Below, in pieces: positions 1 through 6,656 of a DNA stretch of 11,117 bases. The notes beneath the pieces were generated by a model. The model saw only the letters and a program-made list of their open reading frames with translations. It did not search any database and was not told where the DNA came from. Source of the DNA: Chloroflexi bacterium UBA4733 (lineage in GTDB: Bacteria > Chloroflexota > UBA4733); the NCBI GenBank assembly GCA_002404055.1, contig DHIZ01000341.1:14952-26068 (forward strand), read 5' to 3'. A program made the translations under genes and the position numbers. Within the stretch, counting starts at the first letter, position 1. Every line of letters begins with the position of its first letter.

Positions 1-57
1 CTTTGTTCTGGCTACGTGCTTAGACGCCACCGGCCCGGTAGGTCAGGCCGCTGTTTC

Positions 58-678
58 CTACAATCCGTCGCCGAACGTCTCAACACGCTCCATGCAAGAG
101 GGGACAACGGAACGAACCTGCGGCATCCGATACAACGCCGCCAACTCCCCAATCGCCGCTCGGATGCTCTCGCGCAGTTCTGCCGGTTCCAGCACCTCCA
201 CGCCGGCGCCCAGTTGGAGGATGCCGGCGCGGGCCTCTTCCAGGGTGTCGAATTCCAGCGCCAGCGTGCGCCAGCCGTCGGCGTCGGGCGGTCCGGCCAG
301 TTCGACCGTCGCCAGGTCGGTGCGCCCCAGCCGGCGGGGCAGCATGGGAAGACCGGCCGGTGATACGCGGATGAGGAGGGGATAGCGCGGCACGCCGGCC
401 CGGAACTCCGCTACGGAAGCGTTCCAGTAGGCCGCCAGATCGAACGCCGCATCGCGCGGAAAGCGCTCCGCCAATTCTGCTACGTCCCGAATGCGTGCTG
501 CCCGGTAGGTACGCATCTGGTCGTCGGCACGCGCCACCAGGTACCAGACGTTGCCCTTCACCACCAGGCCATACGGCTCGACCACGCGCTCGAAGGCCTG
601 ACCCTCGTCACGGGCATAGGTCAAGCGCAGCCGGCGGTCCTGCCAGACGGCGTCCTGGAGCACACGGAGATGCGGCAC
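58..678 (-). CDS. WYL-domain transcriptional regulator, N-terminally truncated (no HTH)
   Basis: This is the effector-sensing half of a YafY/PafC-type regulator. Such proteins bind DNA with an N-terminal winged HTH and sense a ligand, often a nucleic acid or nucleotide, through WYL. Visible here are the WYL core with its W45-Y46-L47 triplet, the preceding 'VEPYGLVVKG' strand, the following 'TYRAARI' segment, and a C-terminal WCX-like region (about 95-190). The protein has about 206 residues against about 320 for the family, and the HTH is absent. The start is a GTG at 678. The same frame stays open to 732, and its extra residues (LHVDALPWYRSSEA) still match the family linker, so the GTG is internal to an older, longer gene. 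Homology stops around 720, where a plus-strand ABC gene is also cut. I infer a truncated relic; a free-standing WYL ligand-binding protein is possible but less likely. Confidence 0.75.
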   Translation of the reverse strand: MPHLRVLQDAVWQDRRLRLTYARDEGQAFERVVEPYGLVVKGNVWYLVARADDQMRTYRAARIRDVAELAERFPRDAAFDLAAYWNASVAEFRAGVPRYPLLIRVSPAGLPMLPRRLGRTDLATVELAGPPDADGWRTLALEFDTLEEARAGILQLGAGVEVLEPAELRESIRAAIGELAALYRMPQVRSVVPSCMERVETFGDGL

Positions 679-725
679 TGCTTCCGACGAGCGGTACCAG
701 GGCAGCGCGTCAACGTGGAGCCGCT

Positions 726-1409
726 GTCGCGCTCAGTCAGGTGAGCTTCCGCCTGGCGGTGGGGCGCATGCTCGGCCTGCTGGGGCGCACCGGTAGCGGC
801 AAGACGACCATCGCCCGGCTGCTCTTCCGGCTGTACGATCCACAGCAAGGGTCAATCTGCCTGGGCGACGTCGACCTGCGCCGGCTTCAGTTGGCGGCGC
901 TGCGCGGCCGCGTCGGCCTTGTCACCCAGGACGTGCAACTCTTCGCGGCCAGCCTGCGCGACAACCTCACCTTCTTTGATGCGGCGGTGCCGGACGGGCA
1001 ACTGCAGGAGACGCTGGCAGCGCTGGGGCTGTTGCCCTGGCTGGCCCGGCTGCCGCAGGGACTGGCCACGCCCATCTCCAGCGCCAGCCTCTCGGCCGGG
1101 GAGGCGCAGTTGCTAGCGCTGGCGCGCGTCTTCCTCAAGGACCCTGGTCTGGTCATTCTGGACGAAGCCTCCAGCCGGCTCGACCCGCTGACGGAGGCGC
1201 TGCTGGATCGGGCGCTGGACCGCCTGCTGGCCGGCCGCACGGCGATCATCATTGCCCATCGCCTGACGACGATCGCGCGAGCTGACGACATCCTTATTCT
1301 GGAGGAGGGCCGGATGCAGGAGCAGGGACGGCGCGAGCAACTGCTGGCCGATCCGCATTCCCGCCTGGCGGGGCTGCACCGGCAAGGGTTGGAAGGGATA
1401 CTGGTATGA
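726..1409 (+). pseudogene. ABC exporter ATP-binding domain, transmembrane half lost
   Basis: This is the nucleotide-binding domain of an ABC-type multidrug/lipid exporter half. The motifs are complete: Walker A GRTGSGKTT (783-809), Q-loop VTQD (Gln at 927), a deviant signature LSAGE in place of LSGGQ (1089-1103), Walker B ILDEASSRLD with the catalytic Glu (1155-1184), and the H-loop AHR (His at 1257). Family homology starts abruptly at about 729 (ALSQVSFRL). The roughly 320-residue membrane domain that should precede it is missing and is replaced by the antisense of the WYL gene. The frame is open back to 495, but that part reads as the shadow of the WYL gene. The first in-frame ATG, at 768, falls just before Walker A, and I see no convincing start or RBS. 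It is probably not functional without a membrane domain. It lies directly upstream of a second exporter-half remnant. Confidence 0.8.
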
Positions 1410-1450
1410 GTGACCGGCAGGGGCTAGAGGCTGAGCAGGTGCCGGAGTGA
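1406..1450 (+). other. 14-codon open frame bridging the two ABC remnants
   Basis: An ATG at 1406 overlaps the stop of the first ABC gene (ATGA). The frame runs for 14 codons (MSDRQGLEAEQVPE), and its stop at 1448-1450 overlaps the GTG start of the second ABC gene (GTGA). This stop-start chaining would allow translational coupling through the operon. It is too short to judge as a protein and may only be the spacer of the original operon. Confidence 0.15.
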
Positions 1451-2136
1451 GCACACCGCAGACACGCTTGCCTTCGACCGCCTATTTCGTTCGCCGGCTG
1501 CTGGCCTACCATCTTTGGTCCCAAGTGGCCAGCGGCTGCTGCTGGGTCCTCTTCCATCCCTGGCCGCTCTTCCCTGGGCTGCTGGCGAAAGCCTTCTTCG
1601 ACCTGCTGCAGGGGCGAGCGCCGGCCTATGTCACGCTGCAGCGGCTGGTGGCGCTGGTTGTCGCGCTGGCGCCGCCGCGCGCTGCCTACACGCCGCAGGT
1701 ACCGACCCTTCTCTCCGGCACGCTGCGCGAGAACCTCCTGCTGGGGCGCGATGCCGACGACCGCGCTTTGCACCGCGCCATCGACTGCGCTGTGCTGGAG
1801 GCGGACCTGGCCACCTTCCCCGCCGGACTGGAGACACTGATCGGCGCTCGCGGTGTGCGGCTCTCCGGCGGCCAGATTCAGCGGACCGCCGCCGCCCGCA
1901 TGTTCGTGCGCGAGTCCGACCTGCTGGTGATGGACGACCTCTCCAGCGCGCTGGACGTGGAAACGGAGCACCTGCTCTGGCAGCGTCTGCTGGCACGACG
2001 CGACGCAACAGTGCTGGCCGTCTCCCACCGCCCACTGCTGTTGCGCGCCGCCGATCAGGTGATCGTGCTGGAGGAAGGGCGGCTGGTGGCGATGGGACCG
2101 CCGGACGAGGTGCTGTCGTCATTACTCCAAAGGTGA
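1447..2136 (+). pseudogene. ABC exporter half with large in-frame internal deletion
   Basis: Residues 1-74 resemble the start of an exporter membrane domain, with one hydrophobic stretch at about 26-49. At about residue 75 the sequence jumps to the Q-loop region of the NBD (PPRAAYTPQVPTLLSGTLREN). Membrane helices 2-6, Walker A and the first NBD strands are absent, so it has 229 residues where about 580-600 are usual. The rest is well kept: the LSGGQ signature at 139-143, Walker B LLVMDDLSSALD at 159-170, and H-loop SHR with His194. Walker B carries Asp164 where the catalytic Glu is expected. That is typical of the degenerate site in heterodimeric exporters of the TM287/288 or BmrC/D kind and matches the Glu-containing partner upstream. 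The GTG start overlaps the stop of the short frame before it. Without Walker A it cannot bind ATP normally. The reading frame survives, which suggests a clean and fairly recent deletion. Confidence 0.8.
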
Positions 2137-2661
2137 TGTCATCCGATCTCGATTGGTCCGCGCTAACACCGCCGACCAATCGGGACGACGCGGACGCACG
2201 CCGAACTCGACGATCGCCAGTCGAATTACCTCCTCGATGGCAACGTGGCCTGTGGGCAGGTGCATTCGCGAAGAGAGGCGCGCGCCATCGCGAAGCATGG
2301 CACTGCCGATGTGGATATGGGGCCAGGTCACCCAGCTTGTTCCTTCCGGGTGCCACTCGTAGGAGATAATGTCCCGCTCGGAGGAGTCAACCAGCGAATA
2401 GTGGTAGGTGACGATCCGGATGGTCCAGGGATCACGGGGACTGGCTACTTTTACGATGCGGTACCGGAGGATGGCGATGAGACCGAGCCGCGCTTCCGCC
2501 GAGAGAGGAACGGCAAGACCGCCATTGAGGTCCGCATCATAAGGCAGGTCCGATGGGCGAAAACCATCCACGTTGAACCTGGCTTGCGTGACACAGGAGA
2601 ACGCTTGCTGAACAATGTCCACCCACGCTCTGACGGCTTCCTGCGGGGTCCTACCGATCAC
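2122..2661 (-). CDS. Hypothetical protein, second gene of a toxin-antitoxin-like pair
   Basis: I cannot assign this 179-aa soluble protein to a named family. It has no signal peptide or membrane segment. The central part alternates beta-like strands (about 62-118: AILRYRIVKV, IRIVTYHYSLVD, IISYEWHP) and ends in a His-rich WPHIHIGS block (113-120). The C-terminus (138-167) looks helical, with HVAIEEVIRLAIVEFGV followed by RPDW. Clustered His and acidic residues on a beta core could form an active site and loosely recall DUF6516-type toxins, but that is a guess. The start is a GTG at 2661, eleven bases inside the end of the 73-aa gene upstream, so the two are probably translationally coupled. 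Its 3' end overlaps the convergent ABC remnant by 15 bases. Confidence 0.7.
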   Translation of the reverse strand: MIGRTPQEAVRAWVDIVQQAFSCVTQARFNVDGFRPSDLPYDADLNGGLAVPLSAEARLGLIAILRYRIVKVASPRDPWTIRIVTYHYSLVDSSERDIISYEWHPEGTSWVTWPHIHIGSAMLRDGARLSSRMHLPTGHVAIEEVIRLAIVEFGVRPRRPDWSAVLARTNRDRMTSPLE

Positions 2662-2872
2662 TGGGGCGGAGCATGTAGACGCGTACGATGCCAGGTTGGT
2701 CGGGATCCTCAGCGAATTCGCCGGAGTCCCAGGCCCTGATGAACTCCTCGCCGCTCATGTGGAGGTAATGCCGGGCAGCGTTGTCGAAGATGGCCCACCG
2801 CTCCTCGGGAGTCACTTCATAGACGGTGACGCCCGGTTCCTCAAGGTCGGCTTCCCGCGCCACAATTGCCAT
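2651..2872 (-). CDS. Small acidic hypothetical protein, first gene of a toxin-antitoxin-like pair
   Basis: This is a 73-aa acidic protein that I cannot place in a named family. The middle segment, MSGEEFIRAWDSGEF (39-53), followed by a short Asp/Pro-rich stretch and IVRVYMLRP, resembles small proteins of actinobacteria and Chloroflexota that carry a 'sGeeFlraWdaGe' motif; this is from memory and unchecked. The ATG at 2872 is preceded by a good ribosome-binding site, AAGGGAG (2880-2886), seven bases away. The next gene starts inside its last codons. Small acidic first gene, larger second gene and a short overlap form a layout common to antitoxin-toxin operons. Function is unproven. It is divergent from the Uma2 gene across 125 bp. 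Confidence 0.7.
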   Translation of the reverse strand: MAIVAREADLEEPGVTVYEVTPEERWAIFDNAARHYLHMSGEEFIRAWDSGEFAEDPDQPGIVRVYMLRPSDR

Positions 2873-2964
2873 GGGGCTGCTCCCTTTTGCTTACCATTCC
2901 GATCCGACGGAATCTACCGGTGCGCAAACCTATGCTACCAGTTGATCGCCTGGCATGCTACGGT

Positions 2965-2980
2965 GCTCAAGTACCTGAGC
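2965..2980. promoter_or_regulatory. Near-perfect 16-bp palindrome upstream of the Uma2 gene
   Basis: GCTCAAGTACCTGAGC reads almost the same on both strands; only one symmetric pair of positions breaks the symmetry. It lies 17 bases upstream of the Uma2 start, in the 125-bp gap shared with the divergent 73-aa gene. The position suits an operator for autoregulation, which is common for small defence-type operons. This is inference only, as I see no clear -35/-10 pair beside it. Confidence 0.3.
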
Positions 2981-2997
2981 AGGCAATATGGGAGACC

Positions 2998-3561
2998 ATG
3001 ATGGTAACCGACCTGGCACGTGTACGCTTTAGTGTCGACGACTACCACCGCATGGCCGAAACGGGAATTCTGCACGAGGACGATCGAGTTGAGCTAATCG
3101 GAGGGGAGATCGTCCAGATGAGCCCGGTCGGCAGCCACCATGCAGCCTGCGTCAAACGCCTGAACCGGCTACTTGGCCGGCGACTGGGTGACGAGGCGGT
3201 GTTGGGCGTGCAGGATCCGTTGCGTTTGGGGGATGACACCGAGCCGGAGCCAGATCTGACGGTCCTGCAGCCACGCGAGGACTTCTATGAGCAAGCGACG
3301 CCTACGGCGACCGATGTCCTCCTCCTGATCGAAGTCTGCGACAGCTCGCTCGCCTACGACCGCACCGTCAAGCTCCCCCGCTATGCCCACGCCGGGGTGC
3401 CGGAGGTCTGGCTGGTCGATCTCGAGAGTCAGGTCATCGAGCGGTATACAGAGCCGACCGAGGCTGGCTTTCTCGATGTGCGGCGCTTCAGCCGCGGCAT
3501 GACGGTTGCATCCATCGCCGTCCCGCACCTTGTCATTCCGGTGGAGGCCGTTCTGGGCTGA
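2998..3561 (+). CDS. Uma2 family endonuclease
   Basis: This is a Uma2-family (DUF820) protein with a PD-(D/E)XK restriction-endonuclease-like fold. The family is abundant in Chloroflexota and Cyanobacteria and its cellular role is poorly known. At 187 aa it has the usual length. The core residues are present in order: Glu32 in DDRVELIGGEIVQMSP, Asp86 in EPEPDLTVL, Glu112 and Asp115 in LLLIEVCDSS, Lys125 in DRTVKLPRYA, and the closing strand VPEVWLVDLE (135-143). I chose the ATG at 2998 because GGGAG sits just upstream (2990-2994) and the family homology begins with 'FSVDDYHRMAETGIL'. The frame is open further upstream, but that part is not protein-like. A second ATG directly follows and could also be used. 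The gene stands alone, divergent from the 73-aa gene. Confidence 0.9.
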   Translation: MMVTDLARVRFSVDDYHRMAETGILHEDDRVELIGGEIVQMSPVGSHHAACVKRLNRLLGRRLGDEAVLGVQDPLRLGDDTEPEPDLTVLQPREDFYEQATPTATDVLLLIEVCDSSLAYDRTVKLPRYAHAGVPEVWLVDLESQVIERYTEPTEAGFLDVRRFSRGMTVASIAVPHLVIPVEAVLG

Positions 3562-3765
3562 GCCCGCCGGCACATAGTCCCCGTCAGTCCTCCTCCCGCT
3601 CGCGGCCCGCCGTATGTACTGAACGCGGTAGGACCAGCATCAGCACGGCGTTGCGGGAACAACCCGATGGGGCAGCTACACCGGTTTGGCAGAGACACGA
3701 TGCCGTATAGCGGCGGGGCACCAGCCAGCACAGAGATCGAGTGCATTTACGACCAGCAGAGCCCT

Positions 3766-4113
3766 TTACGGACGGGTCGCCCTGGGCTTTCGTAGAAACA
3801 CCGCGCTCTCGCGCAGGAACGACTTCTGACGAGTTCGACCGTTTCGCTTTCGCAGCACAACGAGATCCAAAGTCTCGAAACCGATGCAGCGGGCAATCTC
3901 AGCCAACATGACATCCGTAGCGATTGGCAAGTAGTAATGCCGGGAGTTCGCAACCACGTACACAAGGACGCCACCACCCCGTAAAACACGCCACTGCTCC
4001 TTTAGCGCCACGTACATATCATCGAAGTAGCCTAGGATCATCCCACGGCGCGATTGAGCTGTCTCGGGTGCTAAACAGCGCGAATTAACCAGGTCATTGA
4101 GGTGGGTACTCAT
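3766..4113 (-). pseudogene. C-terminal remnant of a DNA methyltransferase
   Basis: The 115-codon product matches the tail of an amino-type (N4-C/N6-A) DNA methyltransferase: YFDDMYVALKEQWRVLRGGG, then VLVYVVANSRHYYLPIATD, a helix LAEIARCIGFETLDL, and the closing LRKRNGRTRQKSFLRESAVFLRK. The order 'RVL-GG, V-NS, ia--GFe, ES-vvlrK' is characteristic of that region. The SAM-binding FxGxG and catalytic SPPY/DPPY motifs, which should lie further N-terminal, are missing from this frame. The frame is open to 4245, but residues before 4113 do not look like a methyltransferase. It cannot be active as it stands. It was probably half of a restriction-modification locus. Base composition here is less GC-rich than in flanking genes, which fits horizontal acquisition. 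Confidence 0.6.
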
Positions 4114-4408
4114 ATTTGCCTGCCGCTGGTCGCTTTGCAGGTGATCCGTCAGCGGGGCGGAAATGCTGGGATGCGAGCGGATCGTTGATCGACACAGGGT
4201 GCTTGCCAGTCTGCCAGTCCTTGTACTGACGGTCACACAACTCACCCAGGGCGTCGCGAACGAGGTTGACTATCGTGCGCTGCAGTTTAGGAGGGAGCCC
4301 TCCGATGGTGAATACAATTACCCCACTATCAGACTCTCCTTGGTCTGTCGATGGCGCTGTCGCGATAGAGGCCGCCTTTGCAGCAGTAATGCTGAGTTCC
4401 CGCCCCCG
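4094..4408 (-). pseudogene. Open coding-like frame without a start codon, upstream of the methyltransferase remnant
   Basis: Reading the minus strand from the stop at 4409-4411 gives 104 uninterrupted codons to a TGA at 4094-4096. There is no ATG or GTG usable as a start near the beginning, so ordinary ORF calling misses it. The translation looks protein-like: a helix ITAAKAASIATAPSTDQ, a hydrophobic VIVFTIGGLPPKL, an amphipathic RTIVNLVRDALGELCDRQY, then KDWQTGKHPVSINDP. It overlaps the methyltransferase remnant's likely start by about 20 bases in another frame. I do not recognise the family. A restriction-enzyme fragment paired with the methyltransferase is a reasonable guess from position only. 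It could be a chance open frame. Confidence 0.35.
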
Positions 4409-4492
4409 CTATTGGAAGGGTTCGGGTAGTCAGGCTCGGATACTATATTCTGGTACGCTGCATGCATCGCCCGGAGTTGAGAAGAGGTGCGC

Positions 4493-4783
4493 ATGCCTGC
4501 GGCTATCGATATTGGGACGTTGATCGTTCGCTCTCCCGACGTTCGTGGCGGGCGCCCGAGGCTCGATGGAACGGGCGTCACCGTCCAGCGCATCGTCTCC
4601 TGGTACAAGTCGGGGCTGTCACCCGAGGAGATTCAGCGGGAGATTCGGCACCTCTCGCTCGCCCAGGTCTATGCAGCCCTCACCTACTACCACGCCAACC
4701 ACGACGAGATTGAGGCCAGCCTGGCCCGAGACGAAGCCGAAGCCGACCGACTGCAAGCTAAGCATACATCCAGCACCCTGTGA
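4493..4783 (+). CDS. DUF433 domain protein (antitoxin-type)
   Basis: This 96-aa protein matches DUF433, a small helical HTH-like family usually regarded as the antitoxin of VapBC-like pairs, with a DUF5615/PIN-like toxin beside it. Visible signature: IVRSPDVRGGRPRLDGTGV (11-29), then VQRIVSWYKSGLSPEEIQREI, HLSLAQVYAALTYYHANHDEI (53-73), and an acidic tail. The start at 4493 (ATG) is preceded by AGAAGAGG (4480-4487); a GTG two codons earlier is less likely because it overlaps that site. A TATA-rich stretch at 4441-4449 could be a -10 element without a clear -35. No toxin gene follows: the next gene is a DUF4337 membrane protein 114 bases on, and the upstream region carries only minus-strand remnants. 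It appears to be an orphan. Confidence 0.88.
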   Translation: MPAAIDIGTLIVRSPDVRGGRPRLDGTGVTVQRIVSWYKSGLSPEEIQREIRHLSLAQVYAALTYYHANHDEIEASLARDEAEADRLQAKHTSSTL

Positions 4784-4897
4784 GCACTGCCCAGCGCTGG
4801 CGTTCGTTACACTCTCCCTGTCCGGCGACGGGAACGGGCCAGCACGGCCTTTCTCATGTGGCGCCGGAGCGGTACCAAAGAGGGGGAGGAGCAGGCA

Positions 4898-5509
4898 ATG
4901 GAAGCACAAGAAGCAGCCGACAAGATTCGGGAGGCGCACGAGGAGAAAGACCACGCCAACGATGTCTTCCGCCGCATGGCGGCCGTCTTGATCGGCGTGC
5001 TGGCCATGGTGCTGGCGATTACGGCGCTCAGTACGGAGGGCGCCAACCGGGAGGTGCTCGCTGCCAATATCCAGTCGTCCGATACCTACGCCTTCTATCA
5101 GGCGAAGAACATCCGGCAAACCGACACGCAACTGGCGGCCGACCAGTTGGCGGCGCTCCTGCTCACGCAACCCGCACTCACGGACGCGGCACGGACAACC
5201 ATTCAGAAGCAGATCGCTGCCGACAAGGCAACGGTGGCTCACCTGGAGAGTGATCCGGCTAGCGGCAACGGCAAGAAGGAACTGCTGACGCAGGCGCAGG
5301 CGTTCGATGCGCAACGCGCGCACACGGAGAAGCAGTTACCAAACTTCGAGGTGGCGCAGGGGCTGCTCCAGATCGGCATTGTCCTGGGGTCGGTGAGCAT
5401 CGTCGCTGCCGCGCGCTGGCTGCTCTGGACAGGGGTCGGGCTGGGCGCGGTGGCTCTGCTGCTCCTCGTGAACGGTCACCTGCTCCTGGCCGAACTGCCC
5501 ATCGGCTAA
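4898..5509 (+). CDS. DUF4337 family membrane protein
   Basis: This 203-aa inner-membrane protein resembles DUF4337, a family of unknown function. A charged N-terminal helix (EAADKIREAHEEKDHAND) is followed by one membrane helix at about 27-45, a long soluble helical section, and two C-terminal membrane helices at about 153-170 and 174-191. The family hallmark, 'SDTYAFYQAKNIRQ' at 61-74, lies just after the first helix. I chose the ATG at 4898 because GGGGGAGGA (4882-4890) lies seven bases upstream; the in-frame ATG at 4856 has no such site. The gene seems to form its own unit between the DUF433 gene and the dipeptidase gene and gives no functional hint by context. Confidence 0.85.
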   Translation: MEAQEAADKIREAHEEKDHANDVFRRMAAVLIGVLAMVLAITALSTEGANREVLAANIQSSDTYAFYQAKNIRQTDTQLAADQLAALLLTQPALTDAARTTIQKQIAADKATVAHLESDPASGNGKKELLTQAQAFDAQRAHTEKQLPNFEVAQGLLQIGIVLGSVSIVAAARWLLWTGVGLGAVALLLLVNGHLLLAELPIG

Positions 5510-5568
5510 CCGCAACGCCACAGCACGACGGCAACCAGACGTTGTACCTATAGAAAGAGGGGAACTCC

Positions 5569-6627
5569 ATGTTCGTGATTGACGGCCATCTTGATCTGGC
5601 GATGAACGCGCTGTTGTGGAATCGCGACCTGCGAGTGCCGGTGGCGGAGATGCGGCGGTTGGAAGCGAATATGCCCGGCAAGGGCCGCGGTCGCTCCACC
5701 GTCGCCTTCCCGGAGATGCGCAGCGGCGTCGGCCTCTCCATCGCCACGCTGATCGCCCGCGTGGAGCGAGCCGGCAACCCGCTGTCCGGTTACCGCACGC
5801 CGGACATCGCCTACGCCGTGGCCCACGGCCAGCTCGCCTATTACCGCCGGCTGGAGCAGGATGGCGTCTGCCGCGTCATCAGCGACCGGACGGCGCTCGA
5901 CCGCCACGTCGCCGACTGGCAAAGCGGCACCGGCGGCAGCGCACCGTTGGGCTTCATCATCAGCATGGAGGGCGCTGATCCCATCGTCTCGCCGGAGCAG
6001 GTCCCCGAGTGGTACGCCGCCGGCTTGCGCATCGTCGGCCTCACCCACTACGGCGTCAGCACCTACGCCCACGGCACGGGGACGGAAGGCGGCCTGACGC
6101 CGCTCGGCAAGCCGCTGTTGCAGGCGATGGAAGCTGCCGGCATGCTGTTGGACGTGACCCACCTGGCCGACCAGAGCATGGCCGAGGCGCTCGACGCCTT
6201 CGGCGGCACGGTGCTGGCCAGCCACCACAACTGCCGGGCGCTGGTGCCGGGCGACCGCCAGCTCACCGACGACCAGATTCGCCGGCTGACAGCCCGCGAC
6301 GCCGTCATCGGCGCGGCCATGGACGACTGGATGCTCTACCCCGGCTGGGTGCGCGGCGAAAGCGACCCCTCGCTGGTCAGCCTGAGCGACGTCGTCGACC
6401 ACATCGACCACGTCTGCCAGCTTGCCGGCAGCAGCAGGCACGCCGCTATTGGCACCGACCTCGATGGCGGCTACGGCACCGAGCAATCGCCGGGCGACCT
6501 CGACACTATTGCCGATCTACAGAAACTCCCCGCCTTGCTGGAGCAGCGCGGCTACACGCAGCAAGACGTGGAAAACATCATGCACGGCAACTGGTTGCGG
6601 CTGCTGGGGAAGGGCCTACCGGGCTAA
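5569..6627 (+). CDS. Membrane dipeptidase-like peptidase, M19 family
   Basis: This is a zinc dipeptidase of family M19 (renal dipeptidase-like, amidohydrolase TIM barrel), a family that hydrolyses dipeptides, often with broad or D-residue tolerance. At 352 aa it is full length. Metal and catalytic residues are in place: His7 and Asp9 in IDGHLDLAMN, bridging Glu134 in SMEGADPI, His198 in LDVTHLADQS, His219 in ASHHNCRAL, and Asp297 in IGTDLDGGYG. The C-terminal 'VENIMHGNWLRLL' is the standard family end. There is no signal peptide, so it is likely cytoplasmic; the 'membrane' in the family name does not apply. A strong GAGGGG site (5557-5562) lies six bases before the ATG. It is followed convergently by the ABM-type gene after 29 bases. 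Physiological substrate is unknown. Confidence 0.95.
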   Translation: MFVIDGHLDLAMNALLWNRDLRVPVAEMRRLEANMPGKGRGRSTVAFPEMRSGVGLSIATLIARVERAGNPLSGYRTPDIAYAVAHGQLAYYRRLEQDGVCRVISDRTALDRHVADWQSGTGGSAPLGFIISMEGADPIVSPEQVPEWYAAGLRIVGLTHYGVSTYAHGTGTEGGLTPLGKPLLQAMEAAGMLLDVTHLADQSMAEALDAFGGTVLASHHNCRALVPGDRQLTDDQIRRLTARDAVIGAAMDDWMLYPGWVRGESDPSLVSLSDVVDHIDHVCQLAGSSRHAAIGTDLDGGYGTEQSPGDLDTIADLQKLPALLEQRGYTQQDVENIMHGNWLRLLGKGLPG

Positions 6628-6656
6628 CGCTCGCCAGCGGACGGAGCGCCTGCTGC

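Noticed and set aside
495..725. N-terminal 77-residue extension of the ABC ORF
   Set aside because: It is the antisense of the WYL gene, Arg/Pro-rich and unlike any ABC membrane domain; ABC homology begins at about 729.
1294..2028. 244-aa minus-strand open frame
   Set aside because: It lies antisense to both ABC remnants, whose motifs are clear; its translation is Gln/Arg/Gly-rich shadow sequence.
3562..3765. Non-coding gap between the Uma2 gene and the methyltransferase relic
   Set aside because: Short open frames here (for example minus 3429-3746) have no protein-like features; no promoter, repeat or RNA signal is convincing.
5548..6486. 312-aa minus-strand open frame rich in Val/Ala/His
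   Set aside because: It is the shadow of the M19 dipeptidase gene, which has every metal ligand in place.
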